A stretch of 64,000 bases of DNA from Mycetocola lacteus (GCF_003667575.1 NZ_RCUY01000005.1:248001-312000), one strand, 5' to 3'; positions 8,283 to 16,691 are shown, numbered from the stretch's first letter. The notes: a model not told the origin generated them from the sequence alone. Numbers and translations: made by a program.

Positions 8283-9611
8283 TTGATTCTCGATTTCACC
8301 CCGCCCTGCGGCCCGATCACGGCGATTGTGGACAACGATGTGATCCGCGCCCGAGGAATCCGCTACGCCACGGCCGCCCGGTTTGCCGCCCCGGTTGCGG
8401 CGGCGGACCACACCGAGCCGTTTCTCGCCGATACGCCCGCCCCGGCCAGCCCACAGTCCCCCGCGCCGGGGCTCAACGAGGTCCTGGGAGCGGGCGCGGA
8501 TCCGGGCGTCCAGGACGAGGACTGCCAGCGCCTCTCGATCACGATGCCGCTGGACCTGCTGCCCGGCGAGCATGTGCCGGTCATGGTATGGATCCACGGC
8601 GGCTCCTACCTCACCGGCTGCGGCGACATCGCGGTCATGGACCCGCGCCCACTGGTGGCCGAGCAGCGTGTGATCGTGGTCACCGTGACCTATCGATTGG
8701 GCATCCTCGGCTTCCTCGGCGACCCCGACGGTGATCCCGCCCGCCCGGCAAACCTGGGTCTGATGGATATCGTCACCGCGCTGCGCTGGGTCCACCGGAA
8801 CATCGCGGCCTTCGGTGGGGACACGGGCCGGATCACCGCGTTTGGGCAGTCTGCCGGAGCCGATGCGATCGCGCACGTGATGGCCCTGCCCGAGGCCCCC
8901 GAGCTGTTTTCCCGGGCCATCCTGCAGAGCGCCCCGTTTGGGATTCGGCACCAACGTCAGGAGATGAGTCGCGCCCTCTTCGAGGCCACCCGGGAGTTGA
9001 CTCCCGAGACGCCGCTGGACGAGCTGATCACCGGTCAGCCGGCGGTGGTCGAGGTCGGCCGCGGGTTTGGGCTGAAGGGCGCGATGGCGTTCGGGTGTCA
9101 GTACGGCCTGGATCCGCTGCCCGCCGAGGCTGATATCGAGGCGGCCTGGGATTCCACGGCCCCGAAGATCGACGTCCTGGTGGGCAATACGGCCGAGGAA
9201 ACCCGGCTGTTTATCTCGGCAATCCCGAAGCTTGCGCGAGCCGTGGCGACCCCGGTGGTGGGTCCGCTGCTGGGGAGGGCGGCCACGAATACCCTGACCC
9301 GCCGAGTGTATGGCGCGGAGTCGCGTTCGTTCGCACGCCGCCACGTGGCCGCCGGTGGCCGGGCGCACCACTATGTGATCTCCTGGAGCGCCCCGGGCAA
9401 TCCGCTGGGTGCCGCGCACACGATCGACCTGCCGCTGCTATTCGGAGACGAGCAGACCTGGGCCACCGCGACCCTCCTCACCGGTGCCACCTGGTCCGAG
9501 GTCGAGACGGCCGCCCGCCGGGTCCGCAGAGTCTGGGGTGCATTTGCCCGCGGCGACGACCTGGGCGAGGATGGCGAACTGCCCGGCATCCTGCGCTACG
9601 CCCGCGTGTAG
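8283..9611 (+). CDS. Type-B carboxylesterase (para-nitrobenzyl esterase family)
   Basis: Alpha/beta hydrolase for carboxylic esters; 442 residues, somewhat shorter than the usual 490-540, and no signal peptide. The oxyanion loop is WIHGGSYLTG. The nucleophile elbow is FGQSAGAD with Ser190, where the family normally has GESAG. A candidate acid lies in VGNTAEETRLF, and the catalytic His in AAHTIDLPLLFG (His379) matches the family's H-x-x-x-x-P-x-x-F layout. Start: TTG at 8283 with GGAGG at 8273-8277, five bases upstream; frame extension to 8124 would overlap the regulator gene. It may be a target of the adjacent LuxR-type regulator. Confidence 0.82.
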   Translation: MILDFTPPCGPITAIVDNDVIRARGIRYATAARFAAPVAAADHTEPFLADTPAPASPQSPAPGLNEVLGAGADPGVQDEDCQRLSITMPLDLLPGEHVPVMVWIHGGSYLTGCGDIAVMDPRPLVAEQRVIVVTVTYRLGILGFLGDPDGDPARPANLGLMDIVTALRWVHRNIAAFGGDTGRITAFGQSAGADAIAHVMALPEAPELFSRAILQSAPFGIRHQRQEMSRALFEATRELTPETPLDELITGQPAVVEVGRGFGLKGAMAFGCQYGLDPLPAEADIEAAWDSTAPKIDVLVGNTAEETRLFISAIPKLARAVATPVVGPLLGRAATNTLTRRVYGAESRSFARRHVAAGGRAHHYVISWSAPGNPLGAAHTIDLPLLFGDEQTWATATLLTGATWSEVETAARRVRRVWGAFARGDDLGEDGELPGILRYARV

Positions 9612-9655
9612 GGAATCGTTTGGGTCCTGAGGAATGAACGAGTAAAAAATTCGGG

Positions 9656-10300
9656 CTATCGACCCGGCTGATACGGATTTCCAGTGCCAAGCTCGTAAAG
9701 CTCCGCAGCCGTGTGCTGGCCAAGACTCGTTCCATTGGCAAGGAAGGTCCGAACCTCCGTTACTGCGGTTCGCAGACGAGTTCCCGGCTCATCCTCAAAC
9801 GCCATTACCGTACCCGCAAAAACAGCCATGTTGTCAAACGGATTGATCGAGTCGAACAGCTCCTGAGTCCAGCCAATACTCGCCGGATCAAACGTGACAG
9901 AAACCACTCCGTCAACAAAGCTCACACTGGTGATCGACTGCGCGATTTTCACTCCGGAATCGGAGCGTTCCTTATAGAAGTCCTGGAACAGAGTGAGAAC
10001 CTCCGCTTCCGAGGCTGGCCCCTCGTTCGGTTTTGGCTCTTCGGGCTCCACGACGGCCGCTTCAGGCTCGGCGCTTACGGTTGGGCTGGGCGTCGCGGAT
10101 GCCGTGGCCGGTTCGCTCGGCGTAGAAGTTGCTGCACTCGGAACGGGCGTAGGATCCGCGCTATTGCTCTTTCCTATGCCAATAGCATTGCCGATAATCC
10201 CAATCGCAAAGACAATAATCACCCACACCCACCAGATCTTGAACCATGGTTTGGCCTGACTTGCCTGATCGACTTCGGCGGTTCCCTGCTGCTCGTTCAC
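9656..10300 (-). CDS. Membrane-anchored hypothetical protein with Pro/Thr/Ala linker
   Basis: 214 residues. A short cytoplasmic tail (MNEQQGTAEVDQASQAKP) is followed by one membrane segment WWVWVIIVFAIGIIGNAIGIG (about 25-45). Next comes a Pro/Ser/Thr/Ala linker (~50-90), then a globular extracellular domain (~90-214) with no motif I recognise. Start: GTG at 10300 preceded by AGGGAGAT; an in-frame extension to 10378 has no ribosome site. Base composition is clearly lower in GC (near 50% in lines I counted) than neighbouring genes, suggesting transfer or weak selection on codon use. Probably a single-gene unit; a role in envelope stress or sensing would be a guess. Confidence 0.6.
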   Translation of the reverse strand: MNEQQGTAEVDQASQAKPWFKIWWVWVIIVFAIGIIGNAIGIGKSNSADPTPVPSAATSTPSEPATASATPSPTVSAEPEAAVVEPEEPKPNEGPASEAEVLTLFQDFYKERSDSGVKIAQSITSVSFVDGVVSVTFDPASIGWTQELFDSINPFDNMAVFAGTVMAFEDEPGTRLRTAVTEVRTFLANGTSLGQHTAAELYELGTGNPYQPGR

Positions 10301-10522
10301 AAATCTCCCTATTATCCGACCCACCCATACGGCGACCCGAGGCGGTTCATGTGTGGACACTCCATCCACACATTCCACTGATTATGGAGATGACTGGCGA
10401 GCACTTCAACCAATATCAATCACGTTTGTGCAACTTTAGACGGGGGCAACAGTTCTCCTGCGAAAAGGCGGCGGGCCACAGCTCCACAGTCCCCCTCCCC
10501 ATCGCGAATAACCGTGAGCAAT

Positions 10523-10556
10523 ACGCTCCCCGGACGGAGAACCGTCCGGGGAGCGT
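10523..10556 (-). terminator. Terminator of the sodium:alanine symporter gene
   Basis: Perfect 15-bp arms ACGCTCCCCGGACGG (10523-10537) and CCGTCCGGGGAGCGT (10542-10556) with loop AGAA, immediately after the symporter stop. The rest of 10301-10522 holds only the ribosome site of the neighbouring gene and no ORF I would support. Confidence 0.8.
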
Positions 10557-10569
10557 CAAATCGGGCGCG

Positions 10570-12036
10570 CTAGTCGCGCACGGGGGTCTTCGGCAGCGTG
10601 ATCGTGCCGGTCACGCTGGCCTCGTCCTGCCAGCAGGAGATGCCGCGAATCTCCGGCAGCCGGTCCCGAGTGAAGACCGGATCCAGGCCCGCCCGGCGCT
10701 GGTCGGCATAGTCCTTCATCAACTTGAAGGCCACCCCCGAGAGCAGGGCGATGGAGACCAGGTTGATGAGCGCCATGATGCCCATGATGCCGTCGGCAAG
10801 GTTCCAGATCAGATCCGCCGAGGCGATCGATCCCACAAATACGGCCACGATGACCAGTACCCGGTAGGACAGCAGCACCCGCGCACTCGAGGTGATGAAC
10901 TCGATGTTGGCCTCGCCGTAGTAGTAGTTGCCAAGGATCGAGGTGAACGCGAGCAGGAAGATAATGACCGTGAGCAAGATGTTTGACCAGGACCCGAGGT
11001 TGTCCACCATCGCCTGCTGGGTGAGCGCGATTCCGGGCTGGGCACCCTCCAGGTTGGGGTTGGCCACCAGGATAATAAACGCGGTCACCGTGCACACCAG
11101 GAAGGTGTCAAAGTACACACCCAGGGTCTGCACCAGGCCCTGCTTGACCGGGTGGGTGACCGCGGCGGTGGCACCGGCGTTGGGGGCGGATCCCAGTCCC
11201 GCCTCGTTGGAGAACATACCGCGCTTGATGCCGGTCATGATGATGACGCCCAGCCCGCCGCCGGCAAATGAGGTGAACCCGAATGCCTGGCTGAAGATCA
11301 TCCCGAAGACCTCAGGCAGGTGGGTGATGTTCAGGGCCACCACAACCAGGCCCACCAGCAGGTAGAGCAGCGCCATCAGCGGAACCACCGACTGGGATAC
11401 GGTCGCGATGCGACGAACCCCGCCGAAGATCACCAGGGAAGCCAGGATCGCCACCACAATGCCGATCACGGCGGGCAGCCAGGGCAGGTCCACGTGCAGG
11501 CTGTTGGTCACGGTTGCGCTGATGGTGTTGGCCTGCAGCGAGGAGAAGGCGAAGGGGAAGGTGGCGATCATAATGACCGCAAACACCACCCCGAGGCCGC
11601 GCGAGCGCAGGCCGTACATCATGTAGTACGCGGGGCCGCCGCGGAATCCCACGTGATCGCGCACCTTATAAACCTGGCCGAGGGTGGACTCCACAAAGCT
11701 TGCCGCGCCGCCCAGCAGGGCCATCGCCCACATCCAGAACACGGCACCGGGGCCACCGATCGCGATCGCGGTGCCCACACCGGCGATGGTCCCCACACCC
11801 ACGCGCGAGGCGGCCGAGATGGTGAAGGCCTGGAACGCCGAGGTGGACTGCGGGGTGCCGTCCTCGTTGGTGGGGGTTTTGTCCTTGAGCGTGCGGAACA
11901 TCTCGGGAATCCAGCGCACCTGGACGACACCGGTGCGGGCAGTGAAGTACACGCCAAGGCCGATCAGAACCGGCACCACGATCCAGGACCACAGCTCGTC
12001 GGAACCCAGTCGAGCTATCTCATTAAAAAAGTCCAT
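10570..12036 (-). CDS. Sodium:alanine symporter family protein (AgcS)
   Basis: Integral membrane amino-acid carrier that couples Na+ entry to alanine/glycine uptake; 488 residues and about ten to eleven hydrophobic segments, as in the AGCS family. Characteristic stretches are TGVVQVRWIPEMFRTLKDK near the N-terminus, VGVGTIAGVGTAIAIGGPGAVFWMW, and GMFSNEAGLGSAPNAGATA. I start at the ATG at 12036 (MDFFNEIARLG); eleven more codons upstream are possible but read as non-membrane Cys-rich sequence with no ribosome site. Transcribed alone and closed by a strong hairpin. Confidence 0.92.
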   Translation of the reverse strand: MDFFNEIARLGSDELWSWIVVPVLIGLGVYFTARTGVVQVRWIPEMFRTLKDKTPTNEDGTPQSTSAFQAFTISAASRVGVGTIAGVGTAIAIGGPGAVFWMWAMALLGGAASFVESTLGQVYKVRDHVGFRGGPAYYMMYGLRSRGLGVVFAVIMIATFPFAFSSLQANTISATVTNSLHVDLPWLPAVIGIVVAILASLVIFGGVRRIATVSQSVVPLMALLYLLVGLVVVALNITHLPEVFGMIFSQAFGFTSFAGGGLGVIIMTGIKRGMFSNEAGLGSAPNAGATAAVTHPVKQGLVQTLGVYFDTFLVCTVTAFIILVANPNLEGAQPGIALTQQAMVDNLGSWSNILLTVIIFLLAFTSILGNYYYGEANIEFITSSARVLLSYRVLVIVAVFVGSIASADLIWNLADGIMGIMALINLVSIALLSGVAFKLMKDYADQRRAGLDPVFTRDRLPEIRGISCWQDEASVTGTITLPKTPVRD

Positions 12037-12150
12037 CCGTTCAGTATTACAACAGATTGGCGCACACACGAAACCGGGTGGGCCGCGCGAAACCTGCGTT
12101 TCCTCGCTCCGGATGCCCTCCGGCTACGTGCCTCGAAGGAGGGACGAACG

Positions 12151-12188
12151 CCGGGTGGCACCGTCCACGAGAAGGTGGCACCACCCGG
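12151..12188 (-). terminator. Bulged hairpin terminator of the SDR gene
   Basis: Outer arms CCGGGTGG (12151-12158) and CCACCCGG (12181-12188), inner CACC/GGTG pairing with a three-base GCA bulge; lies 13 bases past the SDR stop. Confidence 0.55.
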
Positions 12189-12200
12189 TCGATCGGAGTA

Positions 12201-13076
12201 TCAGAGGTGTTTTCCGCCGGTGACCGCGAGCACCGCGCCCGACGTATACGACGCGTCCTCGGAGGCGAGATACACGTAGGCGCCGGCGACCTCGGCGGGC
12301 TGTCCGGCCCGGCCCAGCGGCGTATCCTGGCCGAAATCGGCGATTCCGTCTCCCCAGCCGGTGGCGGGGATCAGCGGGGTCCAGATCGGTCCCGGTGCCA
12401 CCGCGTTGACCCGGATTCCCTGCGGCCCCAGCTCCTCGGCCAGGGAAGCTGTGAGCGAGACCAGGCCCGCCTTGGTGGCCGCATAGTCCATCAGCGAGGG
12501 CGAGGGGTCATACCCCTGAATGGACGCGGTAAAGATGATGCTTGCCCCCGGCTGGAGTCTGGGGACCGCGGCACGAGTTACCAGCAGCCCCGCTAGGAGG
12601 TTGGTTTCCCACACCCGGACCAGTTCCTCGCGCTGGAGGTTTTCCACCCCGGGACGATGCTTTTGATAGCCGGCATTGTTGACCAGAATATCGAGGGATC
12701 CCAGCTCGCGGATGGTCTCTCCCACAATCCAGGCGCAGTAGCTCTCCTCACGCAGATCCCCCGGGAGCAGGATCACATTGACCCCGGTGGCGCGCACCAG
12801 TTCGGCGGTTTCCTCGGCGTCCGCGCGCTCCTCGGGGAGGTAGGAGATGGCGACGTTTGCGCCCTCTCGGGAGTAGGCGATGGCGACCGCACGGCCGATT
12901 CCCGAGTCTCCCCCGGTGATCAGCGCGGTGAGTCCGGCGAGCCGGCCGTGTCCACGATAGGTGAGTTCACCGTGATCGGGGGTGGGTTCGATCTCGTGGG
13001 TGAGGCCGGGTTGGGTGGTGTCGTGGGTGGGAAACGCGTCGGTGCGGTACTTCACGCGAGGGTCGGTGTTCGGCAT
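12201..13076 (-). CDS. SDR family oxidoreductase (YghA-like)
   Basis: NAD(P)-dependent short-chain dehydrogenase with an N-terminal extension of about 45 residues, as in the YghA/glucose-and-ribitol dehydrogenase subgroup; 291 residues. The Rossmann glycine motif is TGGDSGIGRA, the structural motif is NNAG, catalytic Tyr and Lys lie in YAATK, and the C-terminus ends VLAVTGGKHL. Start: ATG at 13076 (MPNTDPRVKYRTDAFPTHD) preceded by GAAGGGAGCACCACC; codons further upstream are Arg/Pro-rich read-through. Such proteins are frequently stress-induced in actinobacteria; the substrate is unknown. Confidence 0.85.
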   Translation of the reverse strand: MPNTDPRVKYRTDAFPTHDTTQPGLTHEIEPTPDHGELTYRGHGRLAGLTALITGGDSGIGRAVAIAYSREGANVAISYLPEERADAEETAELVRATGVNVILLPGDLREESYCAWIVGETIRELGSLDILVNNAGYQKHRPGVENLQREELVRVWETNLLAGLLVTRAAVPRLQPGASIIFTASIQGYDPSPSLMDYAATKAGLVSLTASLAEELGPQGIRVNAVAPGPIWTPLIPATGWGDGIADFGQDTPLGRAGQPAEVAGAYVYLASEDASYTSGAVLAVTGGKHL

Positions 13077-13143
13077 GGTGGTGCTCCCTTCTCGGGGAGG
13101 GCACGGCCGGTGCCGGGTCCTCCGGTTCGGTTCGGTTGCGATG

Positions 13144-13185
13144 GGACGGGGTGAGGCGCGCTCGGTCGCTCGCCTCACCCCGTCC
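13144..13185 (-). terminator. Terminator of the small acidic gene
   Basis: Perfect 15-bp arms GGACGGGGTGAGGCG (13144-13158) and CGCCTCACCCCGTCC (13171-13185), 12-base loop, just past the stop at 13208 and upstream of the SDR start. Confidence 0.75.
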
Positions 13186-13207
13186 GGTAGGGGCGATGGC
13201 CGGGGGT

Positions 13208-13441
13208 CTAGTCCGGGGCGTCCAGCGAGGTCAGGTCGTCATCATCGCGCTCGGGTTCCCCCAGGCGACGACTTGGCTCCTGTCCGTCCTCCTCGAAGGC
13301 ATCGGCGAGTTCGTGCTCATTGGGCTCGGCTGGCCGACCATCGGGTCCGTCGCCGTGCGGATTGTGGCGGTTGTGAGATTCTGCCGGGCCGGATCCGGTG
13401 TCGGGATTATCACGGCGCGGGCTGGTGGGATGTGTGTTCAT
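13208..13441 (-). CDS. Small acidic, disordered hypothetical protein
   Basis: 77 residues beginning MNTHPTSPRRDNPDTGSG. It is rich in Asp, Glu, Asn, Pro, Arg and Gly, has no predicted hydrophobic core, and ends in an acidic DDDDLTSLDAPD stretch. Not a family I recognise. Support comes from flanking signals: a candidate promoter at 13515-13542 upstream and a 15-bp hairpin directly downstream. The start is uncertain. ATG at 13441 has no close ribosome site, whereas a perfect AGGAGGTGATCC lies about 55 bases upstream with no in-frame start at the usual distance. The frame is open through that region to 13633. Confidence 0.5.
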   Translation of the reverse strand: MNTHPTSPRRDNPDTGSGPAESHNRHNPHGDGPDGRPAEPNEHELADAFEEDGQEPSRRLGEPERDDDDLTSLDAPD

Positions 13442-13514
13442 AAGAAACGGAACAACTCCAAAGCCCCGGATGGGCCGCAGGGTTGATCCGTCTGGATCAC
13501 CTCCTGTTACCCCC

Positions 13515-13542
13515 ACGCTATCAATCACACGTGTGAGGTCAA
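13515..13542 (-). promoter_or_regulatory. Candidate promoter with palindromic operator, small acidic gene
   Basis: On the minus strand a -35 TTGACC (13537-13542), a 16-base spacer and a -10 TAGCGT (13515-13520). The spacer contains the perfect 12-bp palindrome TCACACGTGTGA (13525-13536), placed where a repressor would block polymerase. Confidence 0.45.
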
Positions 13543-13586
13543 GGGGGCGGCGCACATTCACCGGAAGTGCACCGCGCGGCAAGTCG

Positions 13587-15176
13587 CTACGCCGAACGCA
13601 CCTCGACCGTTCCCGGTGCGGCCCCATCGGCACCGAACACCAGCATGCGGGTGGCCACCTTATCGGTGAAGAAACGGTCGTGGCTCACCACGACCACGGC
13701 ACCCGGGAAATGAATCAGCGCCCGCTCCATGACCTGGGTACTGGCCAGGTCCAGGTGGTTGGTGGGCTCATCCAGCAGCAGCACCGAGGCCCCCGAGAGC
13801 AGGCACTGTGCCATCGCGACGCGGGCACGCTGACCACCGGAGAGTTCGCGGATGCGCTTCTTCTGGTCGGCCTCGGAGAATTGGAACATGGTCAGGAAGC
13901 GGCCCACCGACTTACGGGTTGCGCGCAGTGCCAGGCTGTCGGGCATTGCGCCGACCGCGTGGGCGACGGTGTCCTCGGGGTCAAGCTCCTCCAGCACCCG
14001 GTTGTACGAGATGGTGCGCACGCCCCCGGCCCAGGCCGCCTCGCCGCGGTCGGCCTTCTCCTCACCGGTGAGGACCTTCAGCAGGGTGGATTTTCCGCTT
14101 CCGTTGGCCCCGATCACCACGATTCGGTGCCCGCGACGAATCTCGAACTCCACATCCTGGAACAGGGTGCGCTCACCGTAGGACTTGCTCAGGTCGGCGA
14201 CCCGACACAGCACATCCTTAACGTGCAGTCCGCCGTAAATGTCGGTGAGGATCTCATCCACCGGGCGCGGGGCCCGCGACTTCTTGATCCCCGCGAGCTG
14301 CTTTCCCAGCCCCTTCCCGCCGGCCTTGGCGGCCTCGCGGCGGTCGGCGATCCCCTCGGCTTCAAACGCCAGCAGCTCGGCCTCATGCTGATACTGCTGT
14401 TCCAGGGTCTTCAACCGGAACTGCTTCTGCACCACGTACTCGGCGAAGTTTCCCGCGTACTCGTGCAGGTGATAATTTTCGACCTCGATGATGCGGGTGG
14501 CCACCGCGTCAAGGAACGTGCGGTCGTGGGAGACAATGATCGCCGCCCCGCGGAAGGTGCGGAACCAGGTCTCCAGCCACTCCACACCGGCCACATCGAG
14601 GAAGTTGGTGGGCTCATCCAGCAGCAGCACATCGGGCTCTTCGAGCAAGATCTTTGCCAGGGCCGCGCGGTTGCGCCAACCTCCGGAGAGCGAATCGATC
14701 GGGATACTGCGGTGGGCCTCGGAGAAACCCAGCACGCTCAGCGCCCGCTCGATCTTGCGGGTGTAGTCCCAGCCGTCGATGCGTTCCATCTCGGCGAAGA
14801 GTTCGGCCTGGCGCTCGATTAGGGCGTCCAGATCGCCCATCGGATCTGCGGCGATGGACGCGTCGATCCCGGCCAGTTCGGCCTCTACCGCGTGCACATG
14901 GCCGAACAGGCCATCCAGGACCTCGGTGATCGTCGCGGTGCCGTCCAGCTCGGAGAACTGCGAGAAGTAGCCGATCTTGATGTCGGGATCCAGGGTCACG
15001 GTCCCCGCGTCGGGATGCACCTGCTCAAGGATGAGCTTCAGCAGCGTGGTTTTTCCCGAGCCGTTCCGACCGATCAGACCGATCCGGTCTCCGGCATCCA
15101 GCTTGAGGAACGCCTCCCGCAGGATCTGTGCGTTTTCATAGCGGACGTGGACGTCGTTTAGCCGAACCAGGCTCAT
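13587..15176 (-). CDS. ABC-F family ATP-binding protein
   Basis: Soluble protein of 529 residues with two ABC ATPase domains in one chain and no membrane segment, the mark of ABC-F proteins that act on the ribosome (translation factors or antibiotic-resistance factors). Domain 1: Walker A GRNGSGKTTLL, signature LSGGWRNRAALAKIL, Walker B DVLLLDEPTNFLD. A charged linker of about 80 residues (~235-315) follows. Domain 2: GANGSGKSTLL, LSGGQRARVAMAQCL and SVLLLDEPTNHLD. Both switch His residues (VSHDRTF, VSHDRFF) are present. Start ATG at 15176 behind GAGGAGCACCCCGC. Whether it is an EttA/Uup-type factor or a resistance protein is not decidable here. Confidence 0.92.
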   Translation of the reverse strand: MSLVRLNDVHVRYENAQILREAFLKLDAGDRIGLIGRNGSGKTTLLKLILEQVHPDAGTVTLDPDIKIGYFSQFSELDGTATITEVLDGLFGHVHAVEAELAGIDASIAADPMGDLDALIERQAELFAEMERIDGWDYTRKIERALSVLGFSEAHRSIPIDSLSGGWRNRAALAKILLEEPDVLLLDEPTNFLDVAGVEWLETWFRTFRGAAIIVSHDRTFLDAVATRIIEVENYHLHEYAGNFAEYVVQKQFRLKTLEQQYQHEAELLAFEAEGIADRREAAKAGGKGLGKQLAGIKKSRAPRPVDEILTDIYGGLHVKDVLCRVADLSKSYGERTLFQDVEFEIRRGHRIVVIGANGSGKSTLLKVLTGEEKADRGEAAWAGGVRTISYNRVLEELDPEDTVAHAVGAMPDSLALRATRKSVGRFLTMFQFSEADQKKRIRELSGGQRARVAMAQCLLSGASVLLLDEPTNHLDLASTQVMERALIHFPGAVVVVSHDRFFTDKVATRMLVFGADGAAPGTVEVRSA

Positions 15177-15295
15177 GCGGGGTGCTCCTCGGGGTGCGGA
15201 CGCACAACCTGCGCCACACCCAGTTTAGGTGGAGGGGACGTGTGACCCGGTGATCCGCGCGGACCGCTACCCGATCCAGGCTCGCACGGCGATGA

Positions 15296-15589
15296 CTATC
15301 CCTCGTGCGGGATCAGTTTGGCCCCGGCAGCATCAACGCGCGCGTAGGCACCGGCTAGGTGATCGAGTGCCGCGGCCGCATGGGTGAGCGAGGCCACCTG
15401 AGCCTGAAGCTGTGCGCGGACCCGGTTGTACATCGCCAGGGCGGCGACCTGAGCCTCGCCCTGCCAGGACTGTGAGAGCTCGGTGATCGCGCGGTCCAGC
15501 GTCGCGAGTTCACCCGTCAACGCACGCGCCTGGGCGGTGAAAGTGTGACTCATTTCCCGGAGTTTTTCCGGGGTGCTGGTCAGTTCCAT
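15296..15589 (-). CDS. WXG100-family type VII secretion protein
   Basis: 97 residues: two predicted amphipathic helices separated by the turn motif SWQGEA (W-x-G) near residues 41-46, the defining pattern of WXG100/EsxA-like proteins exported by type VII systems as helical hairpins. Starts MELTSTPEKLREMSHTF. It is the last gene of the minus-strand run that begins with the EspC-like protein and toxin-like gene, directly behind a YbaB-like gene (8-base gap). No secretion-machine (EccB/C/D) genes lie in the window, so export would rely on a locus elsewhere. 15177-15295 has no further gene. Confidence 0.75.
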   Translation of the reverse strand: MELTSTPEKLREMSHTFTAQARALTGELATLDRAITELSQSWQGEAQVAALAMYNRVRAQLQAQVASLTHAAAALDHLAGAYARVDAAGAKLIPHEG

Positions 15590-15597
15590 GATGCTCC

Positions 15598-16011
15598 CTA
15601 GTAGCGGATGCCGGTGGTGTCGGGCCCAGGTTCGGGGAACGCCGCGAGCGCGTCGGCGCGCAGCTGGGCGGCAATCTCCGAATCTGTGCCAAAGGCCTCG
15701 GCAGCGCGATCGGCAAACCGTTGGGCCGCCTGAAACTGGGCCTGTGCGATGGTCGTTTCCACCAGCCGCGAGAGCTCCGCCGGGCGCAGTGAGAGTGCGG
15801 CATCGGCAAACTGGACGGCGCTGATCGCCCCACCTACCCGCGCGGTGACGGTGACCTCTCCGCGCGGCGAACGCACGCTGGCTTGCAGAGTGCGGGCATC
15901 ATCGGCGAGCGCCGCGGCACCTTGGGCGTTGGCATCCGCCTGCGCGGAAATCGCCTGCAGCTCGGCCCGAGCCGCCTCAAACTCATCAATCGGATCCTGC
16001 TCAAGACTCAT
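15598..16011 (-). CDS. YbaB/EbfC-like small protein
   Basis: 137 residues. A helical N-terminus (DEFEAARAELQAISAQADANAQG) is followed by a short beta segment RGEVTVTARVGGAISAVQFADAAL and a second helix, the alpha-beta-alpha plan of YbaB/EbfC nucleoid-associated proteins. In actinobacteria YbaB-like proteins of this type are often encoded beside WXG100 genes, as here, suggesting a role with the type VII cargo rather than a general DNA role; that is inference. The ATG at 16011 is preceded by GGGGAGAGAATCG. It follows the lipoprotein array in the same transcription unit. Confidence 0.65.
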   Translation of the reverse strand: MSLEQDPIDEFEAARAELQAISAQADANAQGAAALADDARTLQASVRSPRGEVTVTARVGGAISAVQFADAALSLRPAELSRLVETTIAQAQFQAAQRFADRAAEAFGTDSEIAAQLRADALAAFPEPGPDTTGIRY

Positions 16012-16023
16012 CGATTCTCTCCC

Positions 16024-16089
16024 CTACTCGTGTTTCCCCTGCGCGGCACCGGTCGCCCACGCGCCGTCATTTACATTGTCCTGCGGCAT
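16024..16089 (-). CDS. 21-codon linker ORF after the last lipoprotein
   Basis: The seventh lipoprotein's stop shares its A with a new ATG, repeating the TGATG coupling used between all array members. The frame then encodes MPQDNVNDGAWATGAAQGKHE and stops 12 bases before the YbaB-like ATG. It does not resemble the lipoprotein leader. It could carry ribosomes into the next gene or be the scar of a lost eighth copy. Confidence 0.35.
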   Translation of the reverse strand: MPQDNVNDGAWATGAAQGKHE

Positions 16090-16691
16090 CAACGCGGCAC
16101 CACCAGGTTCTCGGGCACGGCAGGAGCATCCCCGGGCCACGTCCCTAACCGCTCACGATTTGCCACTGCACCGCGCCGTTCTGAGGACGTATTGTCAGCC
16201 GACACCCACACGTTTACATCGGTGTAACCATTTTCAGCGGGACCACGATGCAGCTGTGAATCTTTCGGGACCCAGCCTGCATCTTCGCCAGCCACCACAA
16301 GGTCCAGATTGTCAGCGACGTTACACAGACATTCAATATAGATCGCCGAGTTGGGCATGTACCCATCACGAACCGACCAAGCCGAACGAGACAAATAGTC
16401 GACAAGGCCCGCCGGATCGGCAATCCGGTATCCAGAATCCAGTTCAAAATGAAACGTAAACCCCGTATTACCCTTCACATTTGGTTTTCCACCGGAAGAC
16501 TTTTGAAACTTCAGCCCAGGAATTGTTGCGAGCTTCGCGTTCAACTCGGCCTGAGTCTGCCCGCCGCTCTTCGCGAACCGAGGAATCTCCGGATACGGGT
16601 TCGAAGTCGGCACACAACCAGTCAGCGACAGCGCCGCCACCAAAATTACCGAGCCCCCGAGACTCTTCACGGTCTTAGTCTTCCAACTCAT
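16089..16691 (-). CDS. Tandem lipoprotein L7 (candidate immunity protein)
   Basis: Seventh and last copy in transcription order; 200 residues. The signal peptide ends in lipobox LTGC, so the mature protein should be tethered to the outer membrane face. The conserved block NPYPEIPRFAKSGGQTQAEL follows, then a middle that varies among copies, and the invariant tail ending VPENLVVPR. It belongs with L4: both share a DYLSRSAWSVRDGY block and an IECLCN/VQCLCN segment with two extra cysteines, which could form a disulphide outside the cell. Function unknown; immunity is inferred from position behind the toxin-like gene. Confidence 0.8.
   Translation of the reverse strand: MSWKTKTVKSLGGSVILVAALSLTGCVPTSNPYPEIPRFAKSGGQTQAELNAKLATIPGLKFQKSSGGKPNVKGNTGFTFHFELDSGYRIADPAGLVDYLSRSAWSVRDGYMPNSAIYIECLCNVADNLDLVVAGEDAGWVPKDSQLHRGPAENGYTDVNVWVSADNTSSERRGAVANRERLGTWPGDAPAVPENLVVPR

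Noticed and set aside
11320..12279. Long plus-strand frame opposite the sodium:alanine symporter
   Set aside because: His/Gly/Arg-rich shadow of membrane-protein codons.
13492..13505. CTGGATCACCTCCT as a 16S rRNA 3' end fragment
   Set aside because: Only 14 bases match and no further rRNA sequence flanks it; it reads better as a ribosome site on the minus strand.
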